Shown here: one piece after another, positions 10,498 through 22,939 of the stretch
Numbering within the stretch: the first letter of the stretch is position 1
How the letters are laid out: each line of letters begins with the position of its first letter
Source: Litoditis marina
Taxonomy: Eukaryota > Nematoda > Chromadorea > Rhabditida > Rhabditidae
NCBI GenBank assembly: GCA_964036275.1
Contig: OZ038437.1
Location: 7,135,804-7,199,803, forward strand
Reading direction: 5' to 3'
DNA: 64,000 nucleotides
The notes under the pieces: generated by a model
What the model was told of the DNA's origin: nothing
The model's input: only the letters and a program-made list of their open reading frames with translations
The model's database searches: none
Position numbers and translations under genes: made by a program

Positions 10498-12745
10498 CTG
10501 AAACCGCAGGTCATGGGAGAGCGAATCATACGAAAATTTGAATTTCTTATCAGGATTTGGCGTTTAAAATTGTGAAGCAAAAAGTTACAGTTGTGTAGAA
10601 GATTCTATTTGCAGGTTATTCATTATAAAAATCATTGATGTTGTCATCGACGCGAATAAAAATGAAATCTCTTGGTCAATGTGGTTACAGTGTGAACAGA
10701 TGGTTGAAGGAAAGATTGATCAGATTGGTACGTTCCGCCTTCACCACAAGTTGATTCTCCGTGTAATAGCCTGATTTAGTTCGGCGTCTCGAGAAGTACT
10801 AACGAGAGAAGAACTGAAGCTTGAAATTTGAACAGATCATGGTGTAGCTTCAAATTAAAGTTTACACTAACACTGAAAAACAGTGTGCGTTCAAAGAGAA
10901 GCAGATCAGAGTATGCCTCTGATCAAACTACAACTTCAATTTCTCTTTTCAGCGTCCGCTGCCTAGAGAAATACATGTGAAACTCACCATTTCCTGACAG
11001 TACCTCGGTCGAATCTTGCAGCGATTACAAGTAGAATGATTAAATCATTGGACCGGTGTTGGCTTTTATGCACTAACTTTTCTTGGAAAGTACAAATAGT
11101 ACTTGTCATGTTCCAACAGAGCAACTGAGCTGCTTTCACGCGTTTACAGCGAACAGCACTGAACCACGTTTTGAACAACTTCAGACAAGGTTGAAACTGA
11201 TTGGGAACTAGAAAGGTACTATTGAATGTGTTGACAAACCAGTTAACCAGAGTGACCGAACAGAAGTTAGTGGTTCCGAATACCGGAGAAATGGTTATTA
11301 ACCACCTCTCACGACGGAGACATGAGGCGTCTTGCAGGGAACAGTAATTCAGAACAAACTTTAGAACATTTACATATTTACATATTTATTCATTCACTTC
11401 GCTTCGTTACGAGGCTGTGATCATCATACATGTCACAGATATTTGTAAGCGCAGCTTCTCCTGTATTGATCTTGGTTCCTTTCCTTCGAAACAGCAGACA
11501 AAACTGAAAGCAGACTTGTCGAAACAGCAGACTTATTACTTAATGTACATAATAACGATGATTGTTATACTGATCAGAAATTGTAATATCACGCCTTTAA
11601 AAAGGGGGGCAGAAAGGAATGTCCAAATAATAGGCCGAACTGAGACAATTTGATCTATGCCAACTACTAGTTTTATAAGAAAAAAATTTAAATTTCATGG
11701 CAATTTTTTCTCTATTCTTCTTCTCTTTCTCTGATGAGCGAGTGCCACATTCTTTGAATGTAGATAAATAAATAAATAAATAAATAAATATGTTGACTTT
11801 GAAAGCTTGATTATTGAAATTTCATTTCATTTTCCCTAGGTCAGACACGCAGAGGGAGCTTTGGGGTGGCGCCAAATTACGTGGCATTTGTAGTTTAGTT
11901 GCCATGCAGCAAAGTTTTCCAATCAATACTTCATACAAAAATTGGAAGATTGTGATTGTGAAAAAATTTTCACGTACCAACAAATACTATCTTTCGACAT
12001 ATCAACGTTATTATGTCTAAATCAACAAAACTGTATATACGGACATAAAAAAACAATATAACAGCCACTTGTTTCAGGAAGTAGGTGTGTTACAAAAGCG
12101 CAAAATGTTTCATGTCTTGAAATATAATCCAATTATAGTATTTACATTATTTACAGTAAAGAATGACAAACTTATTTCAAAACAGTAACACACTTATCAT
12201 AACAGTAATAAGCGGAGAACTTCATAAATAGTATATTTCACAATCACATGAGAACATTCTACCAAAATCGAGAAGAAAAAACAAGAAATATGTACATAAA
12301 ATCAAAATATCTAGAACTTTTGAGGAATATTACTAGAGAAATGGCATCACAGCATCATCTCGGACGATCCAGTCTAACTCGTTATAAAAAAAACTTCAAA
12401 CAGAGATCGTATCCTTCAATACATAACCTGACTATTCAGAGAATAATAATATCATAGAACTCAGGTCGCTATAGTGAGCGAATTCTAACGTTTAGGGTCC
12501 CTATATTTCAAAATGAGCAATTTCTTGGTGGAAAGTGAGTTACAACAAATAGTTATCAGGTCCGCGAGACCGATCGCCTAATGAAATGTCAGGAGAGCCA
12601 CACGATAAGTCCCTTGTCCCTGGAACAGACTTGTTTGTCACAGCACAAACTATTATTGTTCATTTGAAACAACGTAGAACTGAGACTCTTTCTCTGACAC
12701 CAATGGGGATACGAAGAGGTTCGCGAAGACTTCTAGTAAAGGTAC
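10498..12745. other. Gene-free stretch with a short AAAT repeat
   Basis: No exon with convincing splice signals and coding pattern was found here, although a first exon of the gene at 9094-10497 should lie near its left edge. It contains an (AAAT)n microsatellite at about 11765-11791, a short palindrome around 10908-10925 (ATCAGAG...CTCTGAT) and otherwise plain AT-rich sequence. Confidence 0.5.
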
Positions 12746-12885
12746 CTTGTAAGAAAAATTTCTCAATGTTCGATGTTCACTTGGTTTACGATAAAACGCA
12801 GTGCAAACCAAGAGATAGGAATATGGGAAAAAATGATTATTTAGTTCTGCAGGGAGGAAGGCCAATTTTTGCTGCTTATTTGGGC
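12746..12885 (-). CDS. Ambiguous open block, possible exon
   Basis: Both strands are open here for about 100 codons. The minus strand offers an acceptor (TCTTTGCAG at 12886) and a donor (ACAAG|GTACC at 12746) around an aromatic-rich stretch (NNHFFPYSYLLVC). The plus strand reads a basic frame from 12586 to 12915. Neither shows a known motif. At most one is real; the minus strand is slightly favoured because both splice sites are present. Confidence 0.2.
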
Positions 12886-13838
12886 CTGCAAAGACTGATA
12901 CGAGCTTTGTTCTAACAAAATCCGACACAAAACAAAAGGTGCTAAGAACTGAGAACAAAAACGTACTTTTTCACACTTCACGCCGATGAGATCCAGCATC
13001 CAGTCCAGTGTGTTATGACCATGGTAGAAAGAGAATGAAGATAGAGAGAGAGAGAATACTTCTCATCTCAATAAAATTTTTCAATAACACCTGGAAACAT
13101 TTTCGGAAAAATACGGCATATGAGAAAATAATTAGGAAACGTGCTATCTTTCCGCAGAACTCAAAAAATTGCCTATTTCTGTTGAGAAACCACTCATTAC
13201 TAGATCTGGTCAACGTTACGTTTTGTTTAGGTACAGTGAAGGAAAGGTAAAAAACTAAAAAACGAAGTTTAAAAGTACAGGTACAGTAAAGTAAACTGTA
13301 AACACCGAAAACCCGACACACATCTACCAGTCAGGTCCGACTAACGTTCACAAATACAGCCGTTTGGTCATGATTTGGCAAAACCAGATGATTGCATACA
13401 AATCTAAGAAGTTTACCAAAGCCAGAACCCTCGAATTGAGTTTAGAGTACTATTCAGGAAGAAAACGCACGTTCCAGTGTAACAATGAAAAGAAACATTT
13501 ACCTTCTCTATAGTTCCTGCCTATCGGCCGAACGTGTACTTGCAGAATTATTGTACAGAGAAAATCAGCACATATCTCCATGCTCCATCTTGAATATAAC
13601 AACATACATCAAGTCTGAAAATTATGATATTTCAAAAATACTTTCGTTTTATCTTTTTGGGGATTTGAGGATCCTAGCTTTCGTCTTTTCTAGGATCCAC
13701 CACGACTAATGCTTCATCACACTCACACCTTATTTTTGATAAGGGGTACCTGATCGCTTTCTAGTAACATTAGTTAGGGATTAGGAATCCTAAACCAAAA
13801 CCAATTTGCTCAGAAACAGCATAGAGGTTGTTTCCATA

Positions 13839-13978
13839 CACCAGTAAGGATCGACTAAGCGACGAAAAGTAGTCCGTTTTCAGATGTGAGCACGTGCAAA
13901 TTCTGGATTTTTTTATGAAAAGTAGACCGATTTAGATTTTTATCTTTTCGGCTAAAAAAGTAGTCAGTCTAGCGACAT
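13839..13978. mobile_element. MITE, family C
   Basis: Left end CACCAGTAAGGATCGACTAA followed by GCGACGAAAAGTAGTCCGTT. The right half carries CTTTTCGGCTAAAAAAGTAG. The same words in the same order occur at 58013-58173, and a fragment is at about 46748-46774. Confidence 0.65.
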
Positions 13979-14499
13979 GAAGAGAGATCTACCTCTACCA
14001 ACCTTCCACGTTGAACGTAATCTCGATAAAGGTGAGGATAAATGAGAAATGCTGCGCGAATGTACGTGTTGAAAATGTTTCTGATCTCCTTTTTAGTCCT
14101 ACCTTGATCACACCCTCACAAATAGAATAGCAGCCAAAAAGAAGAATTTCACCCAAAGATAGGTTGAACCACAAAATGTTTGACGAGAAGTCGAGAAGGG
14201 ACCCGTTATTCGATGAAACTACCACTGAACGCATGACTTTGCACCGCTGAACGCATGACATAAGAACTGTGCCGCGTTGCCCTAAAACGAGTGAGCACTG
14301 AGCCGCTAAGCGAGGTCAACTGTTACCGGGTTACCCCTATTCGGTCAACTTTACACGAGAATGGGCAGCATGAGAAGTTGCTTTTCATATTCAGAAAAGT
14401 TATAATTGTAAGCGACGCGCCTATTCTACCTGGTTATTTTGCGATTTTGCCATCATTCAGTAATTCAGTTATTCTCCAAATCATACCCTAAATGCTCAG

Positions 14500-14670
14500 C
14501 GTTTTGACAAAAAAAACCCTGTTTTTGGTCCGAAGATTTGGGCAAACCCCCCCCCCCCTCAAAATTGTCTCATTTAGCGATTTTCTAAATTAAGGGCAAA
14601 ACCCCCTTATAATGGCTGAGGGGGAGGGCAAAACCCCCCTGTTTGAAAAAGTCACAACTCTGAGGGATTT
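14500..14670. repeat. Repeat with C-runs and AAAACCC motif
   Basis: Three related blocks contain GGGCAAA(A)CCCCC runs, including a 14-base C tract near 14549. ATACCCTAAAT before the block and its complement-like ATTTAGGGTAT after it flank it as an inverted pair (about 14483 and 14671), so it may be one small element. Confidence 0.5.
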
Positions 14671-16398
14671 AGGGTATGCTCCAAATAGCAAATTTTGGCC
14701 AAGTTGCCTAAAATAAACAGACTTCTCCTCAGAACTGAGAATAATGGCGTTTTGTTCGCAAAATATTCCGATGCCGGAAGGCAGGTTTGTTGAGAGTCAA
14801 ATTCTCCAATAAAATAGAAAAATACAGAAAACGTACTAATCTTGGTTTTTACTATTCATCAACAAATAGAAAATAAAACTGACCCGAGAATAACGATGAG
14901 TAAGGGAGGCACTTTGAATACCAGCCAGTTAGCAGAACATATCAGCAGAACAATGTCCCATTTCGTGGTCAGATCATTTCGTCCGATAAAAATAACCTGA
15001 AAAGAACGCTTTCATCAGTAATTTCCAGAATAAAGTTGATAAAAACACTACGCATCGTTGAATGAAGAGGGCCAAGAAAATTGCGTTGAACAGATAGAAA
15101 AAATGCTGAATACACTCGTTATAATTACCCAACTGGAATCACACAGGTCACATCATCATATCACTAGGCATATTTCACAGTTTTCATACGATGACACTAC
15201 ATTTGGAGTAAAAATTGTCAGTTATTACATCGTTATTATGAAAACAAGGAGAAAACGTGATACGTAAATGCCCGATTATCAGCTTCCAAAAAAGTGAAAA
15301 ATTGAAAACAATGAGCGGGTCAGCCAGTTTTCGTGAGGAAATTGTTTTGTATTGTGCGTAACAGAGAAAACAAAGTCTTTTCCACCAATTGACACTAAAA
15401 AAAATACATACAACATGAATGAAACGGTATATAACAAATAACAACGAAATACGAAAAGGAGACGAAATATTCAAGGCGGCTGCCAATATTATTGATTGCC
15501 CCGCTCTCCTGCCGCTTTTCGTCTGCTGCCTTTTAGTGGTCTGCATTAGAGCGCGTATTCTGTATTGAGCATTCAATGCAGCGCCCCTTTGATCCCTGAG
15601 GTTGAGTAAGATTTGTTATGCTACAGAAGTCCGCGCGGTGTAGCGGTCAGTTAATTTTTTGGTAGTGATAGGCTGTTGAAATTTCGTGAACCCTAAGATA
15701 AGAATTATTATTGTGCTGTGAAAAGAACACGGAAACCTAAATTTTCACATCATAGCAGATGACGAAATACCTTCTTCAGAACTGAGTTTCTGTGCTTGTA
15801 TCTTGTAGTTGTGCCCTCAACGAAAAAAAGTTAATCCAGGCTTTCTCTCATCCGAGAACCGCCACAACATCATAACCAGTTCCCTTGCGTGTTCGAAAAC
15901 TACCATTTTCTTTCAATTAAAATTGCTCCTGGGATATTAAATTTTTGTTTTTCGAAATCTGACCTGTTTTCATGTCTCTATGCCACAAGGTGGACGGTCA
16001 TACTCAAATCAAGAGTTGAGGACAAATAAAACGCTCCGAATATAGGTCAGATAAAATATTTGCACTCATGGAAACACATAATTTTTCGTACAATTAGTTC
16101 ATGAGATTGTCTGTCGTACTGGAATGTGTCTTTTGTATTCACACTTCCAAATGCAACTTATTTGATCGAGTAGGTAAACCTAACTCCACATTTGCTCGAT
16201 TGCTTGAGTGCTTGTATGATTCATTAATTGAAAGTTTGTGTTTCGTGAATGTTCGGATAGCAAATCACAATCCATTTGCGAAACTTGATTGAGAACCTTT
16301 ATTTCTGTTTCTACCGCTACCAAAGTAAGAGATAAATACTGTTTGGGGGTCTGGGAGGTTCTCCTCCCAGCTAGCCTGTCGCACGGCTAAAGTAAGTT

Positions 16399-16424
16399 AA
16401 AGAAGGACGATTATGTGATCCAAG
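16399..16424. repeat. Family A MITE fragment
   Basis: Only one end is present: TTAAAGAAGGACGATTATGT, followed by GATCCAAG. The opposite arm is missing. Confidence 0.6.
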
Positions 16425-18430
16425 AATTAGATTTTCTGTCTCTTTCTCTCATCCACCTTTAGCTAAACCTTAAATGTCCCGTGCGTTATTAATGACGTCG
16501 TCCCAGCCGTTTGGTATCCCGCGGTGCGCGCGGCACCCAAATGCAACTTCTTCCCATCTATAGTGATACTGCGAATTTTTTTTAATATTCTCTTTCTTCT
16601 GTTCGTCTCTCGTCTCTCGTATGTTTCCCTCTATCATTTTACCTCTCACTCTCCTGTATATCTCTTTCTCAAACTTTCTCTTTCTTATTCTCTTTGTCTT
16701 TCTCATACCCTTCTTTGTCTTTCTCAGTGAAAGTACAAACTTCTATCACGTTCTGAGCGACGAAATCCATTCTATTTCGGTTGTTACTCAAGTTTTTCCC
16801 AGTTCTCGCTAGTGGTAGTTTTTATCGGGTGCGTGAATCAGCTAGGCATTCCCTTTCTAGTGAAGCACAGTTAACCTTTGTTCCCCTCTCTTTCACTCTT
16901 TTCGTTCGTCTTTCTGTCCTTCCTTTCCCTCTTCCCATTCATATATGTCTGTTCTTCTTCTTTCTCTGCTCTTTTGGTTTCTGCTCATTTCTATTAGAAC
17001 GATAAAATTATTGGTTAGAGTCGACTCAATACACAAAAGTAAAAGTGTCTTCATTTTGCCTTGTAGTTTGATACTCCAACATTTCTCACCATTCGATAGG
17101 CTAGAGCGCAGTGTTATTCGATTTACGGGCTATTCAGAGTGTTGCTTCATATTTGTATTTGTATAGCTCGTTGTTCATGATAACCCTGATTATCCGATTA
17201 TAAATAATTTTTGTGGGAAAACCGTTCGTCAGAGAGACGTTAACCGAGAGTTTTGTTTGATCAATCGAATTTTGAGCAGCTTCTCGAAAAGCGATTGAGT
17301 TCCCCTCTGATAGTGTTTGGTCCTGTTGAAAGTGGTACGTTAGATATGAAATGAGGATATCTTTGAATTTGGAAATTTTCATCATCCGTTTTGTTATTAA
17401 ACTTGGTAGTGCGAATGTTTTCAATGTTGTCAGTAGTTGTAATGAGATCCAGGTAATTACATTGGTTTATATGATGGTTAGTGATGTATTTTTCTATAAA
17501 GATCAGATAAATTATACACGTTATTAATGAAGGTGACCGGGTGTTTGCGCAATCTGGACAATATGGACTTGTGCATCCAACCTAGACTCCAAAAACGTAT
17601 CTCAGCGGCTAAAAAGGCAGTCCTATACTGCCACTGTCATGTTTCATTTCACTTTTTTACCATAAGTCTTTCTGTCCTGTCTCTTCATCTTTTTATCTAT
17701 ATCTTATTCTTTTCTCCTTCGTTTTCTCTTATTCTCACTTGTTTCGCCTTTATGTTTTCTGAATTTTCTTTCGCATTTTCCTCTCTTTCTTTCTTTCCTG
17801 CATCTCTTTCATTACCTTCTTATTTTGTGATGTTTTACATCACCTTCTTGAAGACAGTATTATATTACTGGGGTAATTAGTTTTATTCGTTCAACTCTCC
17901 TGTAGGCTCCAAATCAATTCTTTCTTACTAAATAGAATGGTCATTTTTGAATGTTGGTTGTGATAGAGTACAAATATTCATGAATACCTCATTCATTTAA
18001 GTTTGTAAGTTGTTTTTAGATTCGTGTTTTGTGCTTACAGAACTCTTTTCAGTATATTTCTTTGTTAATTGTTGATATTTTTCTTAAACAAGGATATTCT
18101 GTTTGACATATATTCAAACATCGTCAGATTTTTATTTTCATGAAGGTAAGTCAAAAAAACTTCGTGTGGATCTTTTATGGAGTTGTAACGTAGTCTCAAA
18201 TTGAAAGTAGCCAGAAAAAAGTAACATTTACATTTCTCTTTTCCATTTGAAATACTTTATCAGCATACCTTACCAGCAAGGTTAATAAGTGGTAGGAAAT
18301 CAGTTTTTTCTTGCCCAATTATCTAGATGATACGTTTAAATAACTTAAATAAATAAGTAATCTTAATCTTCATCTTAATAAATAAGTAATCTTGAATAAC
18401 TAGCTAGTGATGAGTTATCCATTTTTGTAG

Positions 18431-18597
18431 CATGCCTGATGTGTTCCAAGAATCACCCTTCCTATCTCAAAGGTGTGAAGACCGATGTTTCCAATCTCAT
18501 CGATACAATAGTTCTCAAGACTGAAAAAGATGTTGAGACCCAAACGGCTCTTTCTGAAAACGAAAAAAGCACTGAAGATGTTCTGCCTGAGAAATGA
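18431..18597 (+). CDS. Small terminal exon or gene, unknown
   Basis: After an acceptor (TTTTTGTAG) there is a 55-codon frame that begins CLMCSKNHPSYLKGVKTD, passes through an amphipathic, Glu/Lys/Thr-rich tail and stops at TGA. An internal ATG at 18438 could also be the start. The composition (acidic, no hydrophobic segment) suggests a soluble or cytoplasmic tail. No family was recognised. It lies just upstream of the Argonaute-like exons on the same strand, but a link to them is not shown. Confidence 0.35.
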
Positions 18598-18849
18598 TAA
18601 ACGGTCAAAGTCATTGGTAATTCGCTGAAAAAGAGAAATGATTATGATACTAAGTTCACAACCTATGTTGTTTATTCCAAATATATCTTTTCAGAATGCC
18701 ACAACGTTTCAATCAGGTGGTTTCCTGTAATGTATCAACACACGAACACCTCGTGGTAAGTGCTAGAAAAAGTGTCACAGTGGGAGAGAGCGCTAGAAAA
18801 GTAGTGACAGTTTCTGACTGTTTCCACCCCTATATGCTGGCTGAGATTG

Positions 18850-19020
18850 AGAGTGAGTGAGTTAGTACTCGTGTGCATGTACGCAGAGACAAAGAGAAAA
18901 CGTCTGTTCGCGCATAAACAGTAAAAAAGCGTGTGAGAGAGAGAGAGAGAGAGATGCAGCAGGTTTGCGGTCAGCTATTGTGCGAGAGAGAGACAGAGAA
19001 AGAGAGAGAGAAAAGCGTAT
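18850..19020. repeat. GA-rich microsatellite region
   Basis: Pure (GA)n at about 18936-18952 and interrupted GAGA/GACAGA blocks up to 19012. It produces spurious Ser/Leu-rich frames on the minus strand. Confidence 0.8.
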
Positions 19021-19367
19021 TGGATAATAATGATCCCGAGATACCAAATTACAGCGCCGAGTTCCAGATGACGGCTGGCGGCGTAGCAATCCATTCAATC
19101 GCACGAGAAGTTCATATGAGTTTCTCATGGGATACCTCATGAGCTATTCGAGAACGCCCAATACTGTTGCATAGCAATCAATAGAATCATGACAGGCTCA
19201 TGCAAATAGCTCATGAGCTATCTCATGAGATTTCTGAGGGATTGCTACGCTGCCTGGTGGGCTGCTCATGTGGTACCACTACAACCGGTACACGTGTGTA
19301 TATTTTCGGATACAGCTGAGCTGATTACGCAAGTGCTGATAATATGTGTTACACACATTTTTTGTAG

Positions 19368-19916
19368 TTTCCTACTCTGGAGGAACTGGTTCGAATGCCT
19401 CTCGATGACCTCGTAGATAGTTTGGTGAAGCCTGCCGTAAGAGCTCACAACGAGCAAATGTTGCAATAGAGGTGCCGCTGGATCGTGGTAATCTACCAAC
19501 AATGATCATGGGTGGAGGAGTCGAGTGCTGTGTATGTTTTTTATTGATCATGGACGGCTTCAAATTCTTCTCTTGTTCTTCGGTGAACACTTGTTCTAGC
19601 TTCTTTGAGATCTGAAATCGGCTTGTTGTAATCTTCATTATCTCTGCTTCTTCCAGTAGTTTTTAAACTTGCTGCATCATACTTTAGAAACTCACCTGTC
19701 TCATTGTTGGAGTATCCAGATGATGTCACGCCTGGTATCGAAGACTCTATGTTCACGATACTCAATGGGCTCTTTTACGATGAACAAAAAATCAAATCAT
19801 TCATGGTAACGGGGCTAGCAGTGGGGAGATCATGGTCCCGCGGGTCAGTTTACGAGCAAGTGCAATTGAATTCCATCCAAATGTCTACACTGCGATATCT
19901 AAAAGGTCGATGCTGA
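19368..19916 (+). pseudogene. Argonaute-like N/L1 region, fragmented exons
   Basis: Three coding-like blocks follow acceptors on the plus strand. Block 19368-19469 (after TTTTTGTAG) encodes FPTLEELVRMPLDDLVDSLV. Block 19470-about 19520 encodes LDRGNLPTMIMGGGVECC. Block 19657-19916 (after CTTCTTCCAG) encodes EYPDDVTPGIEDSM, a LFYDEQKIKSFM stretch and LAVGRSWSRG before a stop. The last block matches the Argonaute pattern of a PDD segment, a spacer and a VGRSFF-like motif in linker L1 preceding PAZ. A phase-1 donor (GAGTGCT|GTGTAT) could join the second and third blocks. The first block does not join cleanly in phase. I read this as a decayed or incompletely resolved Argonaute N-terminal half, possibly once continuous with the PAZ gene at 24987. 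Confidence in the family is moderate and in the structure low. Confidence 0.4.
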
Positions 19917-20297
19917 AACAAGTGTAATTCAATTTTAGCTGAATATCTACGACATGTGAAATTTTGACAGGTGATCCCGTCTTCCGGCCAAACTATTTAG
20001 TATGTTCGAAGATTCTTCATAGACGAGGATACTCTTGATTGACGTATATTCAATCATCATTGATTTTGTTCATGGCGGGTAAGTCAATAGTTCTAAAGTT
20101 ATTAATGAAACGTTTGTACTATTAACTATCTAAAAAATTAGAGTATTAGTAATATTCCAAGCTATAGTGACTTGACATTAACGTACCCCATCAGTAAGAT
20201 GGCCCCCAGGAATTAGTGGAATCAACAAGTTTAAATTCAGTGGAGCCTGTGGTGTGGGCCCAAAACAAGCACGTTTCGGCCCTTGTATAAGAGGAGC

Positions 20298-20474
20298 CTC
20301 TGAGTACGTATTCTAGAAGATCCCGACACCTTCATCCCATCCTGCATCTCTCGCTCTGCCTTAGTATTTTACCTCTCTTACATCCCGCCGAGATGTAAGA
20401 GCACAGCAATAGCGTAAGTTTGAGAAGACGCAGGATAAGATGAAGGTGCCGGGATCTTCTAGCATACGTACTCT
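20298..20474. mobile_element. Hairpin MITE
   Basis: Arms of about 42 bp, GAGTACGTATTCTAGAAGAT...CATCCTGC and its near-exact complement, enclose an 85-bp loop. The sequence just after it (20480-20530) resembles the block at 19490-19550 (ACAATGATCATGG...GTATGTTT), so the MITE seems to sit in a second decayed copy of that exon. Confidence 0.75.
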
Positions 20475-20592
20475 GAACCTGCAAACTCGTCCGACAATGA
20501 TCATGGAAGGAGAAGTGAAAGACTGAGTATGTTTCTCTTATTGATCGGATATTGAACAAATGGGGAATTTAAAAAATATGGAATATAAACGT

Positions 20593-20752
20593 GTTAACTA
20601 CTATGGAATTCGGTGACGGGTCGCCGGCGAGGTCGCCGGCGATGTCGCCGGAAGGGGTTGATGGCGAGTCGCCGCTTTTCGGGTCGCCGGCGACATCGCC
20701 GGCGAGTCGCCATAATAAATATTTGTTCGGTACCCCGCCGGCGAGTCGCCTG
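20593..20752. repeat. GC-rich palindromic repeat (family G)
   Basis: Starts AACTACTATGGAATTCGGTG and consists largely of the palindrome TCGCCGGCGA in direct and inverted order, ending GCCGGCGAGTCGCC. The GC content contrasts sharply with the surroundings. Confidence 0.8.
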
Positions 20753-21301
20753 TTTATAGTTATTCAGATTTTCGATCATAATAATGATTAATGTAGAAAG
20801 TTTGCACCGAGATCTTCATTCACAAGTCTTGTCTCACAACAATTTTCAATATAACAACAGATGGCAAATAACCAGTAACAAATGTATCCAAACGAGCACC
20901 TAAGCACCTAAACACGGACATAAACGAAACAAACGGTAGCAAACTTGAAAAGGTTACAAACTAGTGAATTTGATACCAACATTTGAAAAATAGAATACTT
21001 GGAAAGTTAGCAAACTCGAAAAAGTAAATAATCTGAGAAGCAACGATGATTCAAATCAGCGGTAACGGCTTCCGAACTCCCCATTTTCTTGAATGGGGCA
21101 TCGTCTCACATTTTCACTGAAAAAAAAGCTCAGTCTTGGTGAACGAATGAAGATGTTTAGGTGTGTAAACACATGTGACGCATCACGAATTGAAATGTAA
21201 TACCAAAAATCGAAAATAAATCAGAATTTCAAGATCATAATTGCCTCAACCTTGGGATGGTTGTGTGTGAATAGCAAGAACGAGACGAAGTGGCAACTAA
21301 C

Positions 21302-21414
21302 CTGTTTGAGCCACATCTGTAGAAACGACATCAACGACTTCTTGGTTCCTTTCATGGAGTCAGTTGTGGTGGAAAGTCGCATGATTTCTCTCATGTTGAG
21401 AGATCGGAATTTCA
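21302..21414 (-). CDS. Isolated F-box-associated (FBA-like) exon
   Basis: The exon has a good acceptor (CTACTTACAG) and donor (AAACAG|GTTAGT), starts in phase 1 and ends in phase 0. It encodes RLSTTTDSMKGTKK followed by LMSFLQMWLKQ. In worm F-box proteins the C-terminal FBA domain carries a 'T..S......LN.FLK.W..G' segment, which this resembles. No F-box (LPxD...) exon or terminal exon was found nearby, so this is either a gene with unrecognised exons or a relic. The frame is also open upstream of the acceptor. Confidence 0.35.
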
Positions 21415-22123
21415 CTGTAAGTAGACGTAATGGGTCAAAATACTGTCCATCAAACGACCAGTGGATTACGGGTTGAGGCAAGCTCAAACTTCACCATTTC
21501 AATACTGATCTCTCTCCCAAAAACGACACGCGGCTCCGAACCGAGTTTTACTGCTCAATGTCGAATAATTTTGGTATTTATTTATTCCTATTATTAGAGA
21601 TCAAAGTTTTCAGAACGTTGTAAGGTAACATATTTGGTGAGGATTTCTGGGCTCGCTCGCACTATGCTAGAGTAAACGATCACATTCATAATGGGGTGAA
21701 TGACGTTTGCAACATAGCTAACAATGAAAAGAACAAAACGGGGATATCTGTGGAATCACTAACCTTATTCCGTGGATGTTTCGAAACGGATTCGGAAACG
21801 GAATTCAGCAGACAACATTGACTGCCAGATAACCTTGAATCACACATGCTTTACACTAAACATGAACTTATGGCAGTGCTATTTCAAAACTTAAACAGTT
21901 CCAAAAGCATAGGTAAACTACCCGGTCAATATGGTGCCGACCCACGCTCATTTTTGGTATATTTTGGAAATTACGCCCATTTTCAGAAATGAAAAGTGCT
22001 AGAAAGGCATTAACCAAGACAAATAATCACTTTTGCAAGGGTATCATAATCATTTTTAGGGTTACGCATGATCATTTTAAATGTCCTGACATCGAACTAT
22101 TTTACCTGTGTCCAAAAGCATAA

Positions 22124-22276
22124 ATGAGTGACGAAATCGAAAAACTGTGCAAACCTGAGACACCAGCGCCTGAGGATGTGTTCGATCTATCACTGGGAAT
22201 GCTAGGGGTCGAGACAGTGTGTGATTCATCTGAAAAACAGGAGAATAACCTCTCGCATGTTCAATTGAAAAAGTAA
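22124..22276 (+). CDS. Small acidic ORF, 50 residues
   Basis: ATG to TAA gives a 50-residue acidic polypeptide beginning MSDEIEKLCKPETPAPEDVF and ending VQLKK. A stop lies directly upstream of the ATG, so the frame starts here unless a splice site intervenes. The composition is protein-like rather than random for this AT-rich DNA. No domain was recognised. It might be a single-exon gene or a last exon with an unseen acceptor. Confidence 0.3.
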   Translation: MSDEIEKLCKPETPAPEDVFDLSLGMLGVETVCDSSEKQENNLSHVQLKK

Positions 22277-22939
22277 CCCGTGCTCCGCATATATTCAGTA
22301 TTCATAGATCCTTTTCCACACATTTTTCTTATCGTGATAGGACAATTCGTTGTTTTCTAATCATCACGATAACTTCCTAAAAACTGGTGAAGAGTGTAAA
22401 ATTTCTGTGAGTGTATGTAGCCTGCCACATTACCTGACCTTTCGTCTTCCACAGCTGCGAGTTGGCGCAACTGTTCTTTTCGGGGCATTTTGCTTTGTTT
22501 ACCCCAAATCAAAACATTACGACCAAATCAGCAGTAAATAACGAACCTGAAAATATGAAGTACCAATAATAAACATTGGAAAACCTAATACTAAAGATTT
22601 CACGGCGGAAAACAAGAGTAAACTTCAAAAAATGCCCGCTTTACGTCAAATCTCACTGACCAATGCTTCTAGAGCACATGAAATGCTCAATTGCAAATAA
22701 TAATCATGTGAGGAGTATCGGAACGAAAAACAACAACAACAAATACAAATTTAAAAAATAAAATAATTCGAAAAATAAATTTGAAAGACTTGCGCGTCAC
22801 ATGAAAAATGCATTACGTATTCAATTAGGGAGTGGGCTACCGTAACCTACAAAATGATTCTCCTTTTGGCGCCTTAAGTTGTCATCGGAACAGTCTACTG
22901 TTTGAAAACAATAAAGTTATAGACGGAGAAAATCTTGAC

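Larger units (their letters stand above)
12960..18430. other. Gene-poor region with repeats and pyrimidine tracts
   Basis: No supportable gene was found. It holds a family C MITE (13839), a homopolymer-C repeat (14500-14665), a family A MITE fragment (16399-16424) and two long pyrimidine-rich tracts (about 16560-16980 and 17640-17840) that give misleading Phe/Ser/Leu-rich open frames. Around 18080-18146 a segment ending ATGAAG|GTAAGTC resembles one at 20035-20084, suggesting an old duplication that includes a splice donor. Confidence 0.5.

Noticed and set aside
10984..11070. Possible nuclear-receptor zinc-finger exon (CNRCKIRPRYCQEM)
   Set aside because: Only three Cys in a short block before a donor, no acceptor and no partner exon; too weak to call.
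15600..15660. tRNA-like phrase GCGGTGTAGCGGTCAGTT
   Set aside because: Resembles an A box only; no B box or stems could be built.
17527..17880. 117-codon plus-strand frame
   Set aside because: Pyrimidine-rich low-complexity DNA yields Phe/Ser/Leu runs; no splice signals or motif.
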